From the NCBI GenBank assembly GCA_946480525.1, contig CAMLLA010000183.1, positions 1 through 8,034 on the forward strand: DNA of 8,034 bases, given 5' to 3'. Within the stretch, counting starts at the first letter, position 1, and every line of letters starts with the position of its first letter. The notes under the pieces are model-generated. The model did not search any database and was not told the DNA's origin. It saw only the letters and a program-made list of their open reading frames with translations. Origin of the DNA: an uncultured Asticcacaulis sp. Its GTDB lineage: Bacteria; Pseudomonadota; Alphaproteobacteria; Caulobacterales; Caulobacteraceae. Both the position numbers and the translations under genes were made by a program. Positions 6,099 to 8,034 of this stretch are shown piece after piece.

Positions 6099-7403
6099 TT
6101 AGCCGTAGATCGGGAACTGCGCCGTCAGCGCCTTGACCTTGGCGCGGACTTCGGCCTGGACGGCTTCGTCCGGCGCGCCGCTGTTCGACTTCATGCCGTC
6201 GACGACGTCGGCGATCAGGTTGCCGATGATGCGGAACTCGGCTTCGGTGAAGCCGCGCGTCGTACCGGCCGGCGTACCAAGACGGACACCCGATGTGATG
6301 GTGAAGGGCTGCGGGTCGAACGGGATGCCATTCTTGTTGCAGGTGATGAAGGCGGCTTCCAGAGCGGCTTCGGTCGCCTTGCCGGTCTGGCCCTTGGGAC
6401 GCAGGTCGACCGACATGACGTGGCTGTCGGTGCCGCCGGTGACGATGGCCAGGCCGCGCTCAACCAGCGTAGCAGCCAGGACGCGGGCATTGGCGACGAC
6501 CTGGGCTGCATAGGCCTTGAATTCGGGCTGCAGCGCTTCACCGAACGACACGGCCTTGGCGGCGATGACGTGCATCAGGGGTCCGCCTTGCAGGCCCGGG
6601 AAGACGGCCGAGTTGATCTTCTTGCCCAGATCGGCATCGTTCGACAGGATCATGCCGCCGCGCGGACCGCGCAGGGTCTTGTGCGTCGTGGTGGTGACAA
6701 CGTGGGCGTGCGGCAGCGGGTCCGGATAAACGCCCCCAGCAACCAGGCCAGCATAGTGCGCCATGTCAACAAACAGGTAGGCACCGACCGAATCGGCGAT
6801 CTCGCGGAAGCGCTTGAAATCGATGTGGCGTGGATAGTTCGACGCACCGGCAATGATCAGCTTCGGCTTGTTCTTCTTAGCCAGGTCGGCGACCTGATCG
6901 TAGTCGATGACATTGTCACCCTGCGTCACGCCATACGGCACGACATTGAACCACTTGCCCGACTGGTTGGCCGGCGAACCGTGCGTCAGGTGACCGCCGC
7001 AGGCCAGGTCCATGCCCATATAGGTGTCGCCCGGTTGCAGCAGGGTGAAGAAGACGGCCTGGTTGGCATTGGCGCCGGAGTGCGGCTGGACGTTGGCATA
7101 GGCGCAGTTGAACAAAGCCTTGGCGCGTTCGATAGCCAGCTTTTCGACCTCGTCGACGTACTCGCAGCCACCATAGTAGCGACGTCCCGGATAGCCTTCG
7201 GCGTACTTGTTCGTCAGGACCGAGCCTTGTGCTTCAAGGACGGCCTTCGAGACGATGTTTTCCGAGGCGATCAGTTCGATCTCGTCCTGCTGACGGTGCA
7301 GTTCGCCCTTGATTGCGTTCAGGATTTCCGAGTCGGCAGTGGCCAGGTCGCTATGGAAGAAGCCTTTGGGGGTAAAAGCAGAAGCGTTCGCGGGAGCGTT
7401 CAA
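6099..7403 (-). CDS. glyA: Serine hydroxymethyltransferase GlyA
   Basis: GlyA is a PLP enzyme that interconverts serine and glycine while charging tetrahydrofolate with a one-carbon unit, linking folate, purine and amino-acid metabolism. The 434 residues are full length. Landmarks are the N-terminal [10 protein letters not shown] (43-52), [15 protein letters not shown] (65-79), the SGANANQAV segment (109-117), HLTHGSP (138-144), VDMAHYAGL (212-220), and [14 protein letters not shown] (237-250), where Lys242 carries the cofactor. The start is TTG at 7403. No ATG or GTG is available before the conserved region, and AGGA (7416..7413) lies nine bases upstream within a self-complementary AGGATCCT. 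It is the first gene of the minus-strand cluster and sits behind a plausible promoter at 7497-7524. The TTG start is odd for a highly expressed enzyme. Confidence 0.97.
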   Translation of the reverse strand: MNAPANASAFTPKGFFHSDLATADSEILNAIKGELHRQQDEIELIASENIVSKAVLEAQGSVLTNKYAEGYPGRRYYGGCEYVDEVEKLAIERAKALFNCAYANVQPHSGANANQAVFFTLLQPGDTYMGMDLACGGHLTHGSPANQSGKWFNVVPYGVTQGDNVIDYDQVADLAKKNKPKLIIAGASNYPRHIDFKRFREIADSVGAYLFVDMAHYAGLVAGGVYPDPLPHAHVVTTTTHKTLRGPRGGMILSNDADLGKKINSAVFPGLQGGPLMHVIAAKAVSFGEALQPEFKAYAAQVVANARVLAATLVERGLAIVTGGTDSHVMSVDLRPKGQTGKATEAALEAAFITCNKNGIPFDPQPFTITSGVRLGTPAGTTRGFTEAEFRIIGNLIADVVDGMKSNSGAPDEAVQAEVRAKVKALTAQFPIYG

Positions 7404-7496
7404 GATGGAGGATCCTGTTGGCTGGAATGGAAAGGGAGGATGGGCCAGCGTTTACGCCCTTGGGCCCGACAGGGCAACCCTTTATCAGCCGCACTC
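7404..7496 (-). other. glyA leader region
   Basis: About 90 nt separate the predicted -10 element from the glyA start codon. The leader is GC-rich and contains short self-complementary segments: GGGCCC at about 7471-7476, a GCGTTTACGC hairpin, and AGGATCCT around the ribosome binding site. I see no match to a known riboswitch class, and the segments are too short to argue for a specific regulatory RNA. Confidence 0.3.
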
Positions 7497-7524
7497 TATA
7501 TAGATTTCAGTTTACCATCATCAA
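7497..7524 (-). promoter_or_regulatory. Candidate promoter of the glyA operon
   Basis: On the minus strand TTGATG (7524..7519) and TATATA (7502..7497) are 16 bases apart, a good sigma-70 type match. They lie about 95 nt upstream of the glyA start, at the head of the whole minus-strand cluster. TATATA is its own complement, so part of the site could also serve plus-strand transcription. Confidence 0.5.
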
Positions 7525-7554
7525 TGTATCATCCGGTCGAAAAGGGGATTCGCC

Positions 7555-8034
7555 ATGTCGATAATACTCTCAACCGGGAATAAATTGAGACCCAGTTTGA
7601 TCTGGGCTCTATATAGCAGTTCCTATTGGATTTGTTTATTTGATGTGGAAAGAGACCTATAATTGGCTAATAGTGGACATTCCACCCAAGGCCACGGTCG
7701 AATAGTTAGCAACAATTAGAGGAACATTTGGAGATAAATTTGGCGCTATAAACGCGCTATTTTCTGGGCTGAGCATAATTGGAATATCAGCTGCGATTAT
7801 TTACCAACACATAGAACTTCAAATTACAAAAAAGGCGCTTTCGGAAGAAAAAGAGGACAGGCTACGAAATCAATTTGAAATAACATTCTTTCATTTGGTA
7901 AACGCACTTCCTGCGAGTGCAGAAAAAATTATCCTTGGCCAACTTAATGGATATGACGCTATACACAATATTTCGGAGTATACACCAAATTATAGCCAAA
8001 AAATGCAATCATCCATTAAACATCATATATATGC
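7555..8034 (+). pseudogene. Broken 5' part of a putative phage abortive-infection (putAbiC-like) membrane protein, running off the right edge
   Basis: A plus-strand start ATG at 7555 has AAGGGG seven bases upstream and opens MSIILSTGNKLRPSLIWALY, a basic start leading into a membrane segment. That frame stops at 7660. The next frame, from about 7607, continues the segment (AVPIGFVYLMWK), reaches an in-frame TAG at 7703-7705, and then stays open to the window end. After the TAG it reads GTFGDKFGAINALFSGL, a second membrane helix, a charged stretch (LSEEKEDRLRNQFE) and FFHLVNAL. From memory, the GTFGDxFGAxNALFSGL plus TM plus amphipathic-helix layout is typical of proteins annotated as putative phage abortive infection proteins. 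No ATG, GTG or TTG occurs after the TAG until 7895, so the downstream part has no obvious start. One frameshift plus one stop suggests decay; sequencing error is the alternative. AT-rich codons differ from the neighbours. Confidence 0.55.
7587..7609. other. Short hairpin in the broken accessory gene
   Basis: GAG-A-CCCAG (7587-7595) pairs with CTGGG-CTC (7602-7609) around the loop TTTGAT, with one bulged A. It lies just before the region where the reading frame changes. Neither side is followed by a clean T run, though the minus direction is T-rich (TCAATTTATT), so a weak terminator for minus-strand transcripts is possible. Confidence 0.25.

Noticed and set aside
7404..7496. Riboswitch in the glyA leader
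   Set aside because: No conserved core of glycine, SAM, THF or purine riboswitches could be recognised, and the leader is short.
5757..7583. A 608-codon plus-strand open frame antisense to glyA and nrdR
   Set aside because: It is the mirror of strongly conserved minus-strand genes in high-GC DNA, and its product shows no recognisable domain. Its end overlaps the real plus-strand start region only by chance.
1..8034. CRISPR array, tRNA, rRNA or complete insertion sequence
   Set aside because: No regularly spaced repeats, cloverleaf, rRNA-like segments or transposase were found on either strand.

Overview
The window is a compact run of housekeeping genes, all on the minus strand, from an alphaproteobacterium. 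Gene order, high-GC codon use and protein details point to Caulobacterales (an Asticcacaulis- or Caulobacter-like organism). That placement is inference from family knowledge; no search was run. Read in the direction of transcription (right to left), the order is glyA (serine hydroxymethyltransferase), nrdR (ribonucleotide reductase repressor), a reductase-only ribD, ribE (riboflavin synthase), ribB fused to a degenerate GTP cyclohydrolase II domain, ribH (lumazine synthase), nusB (antitermination factor) and thiL (thiamine-phosphate kinase). A secreted glycine-zipper protein with its own strong terminator follows. At the extreme left a likely new minus-strand gene starts and runs off the edge.

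The core from glyA to nusB looks like one transcription unit. glyA and nrdR are 4 nt apart, nrdR and ribD overlap by 1 nt (TAGTG), ribD and ribE are 9 nt apart, ribE and ribB 7 nt apart, and ribH and nusB overlap by 8 nt. Wider gaps of about 87 nt (ribB to ribH) and about 101 nt (nusB to thiL) hold candidate RNA hairpins. Five of the nine complete minus-strand genes start with GTG or TTG.

The main biological point is that the cluster encodes most of riboflavin synthesis but not the first two steps of the GTP branch. The GTP cyclohydrolase II half of the ribB fusion has no cysteine at all, so it cannot hold the catalytic zinc. The ribD gene lacks the N-terminal deaminase domain altogether. Pyrimidine reductase, DHBP synthase, lumazine synthase and riboflavin synthase all look intact. 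A true RibA and a separate deaminase must be encoded elsewhere if the organism makes riboflavin.

To the right of the glyA promoter (about position 7500 onward) composition turns AT-rich and the strand switches. This end holds the 5' part of a plus-strand gene resembling membrane-anchored putative phage abortive-infection proteins. It appears broken by a frameshift near 7610 and an in-frame TAG at 7703, so it is best read as a decayed accessory or defence gene next to the conserved operon. I found no tRNA, rRNA, CRISPR array or complete insertion sequence.
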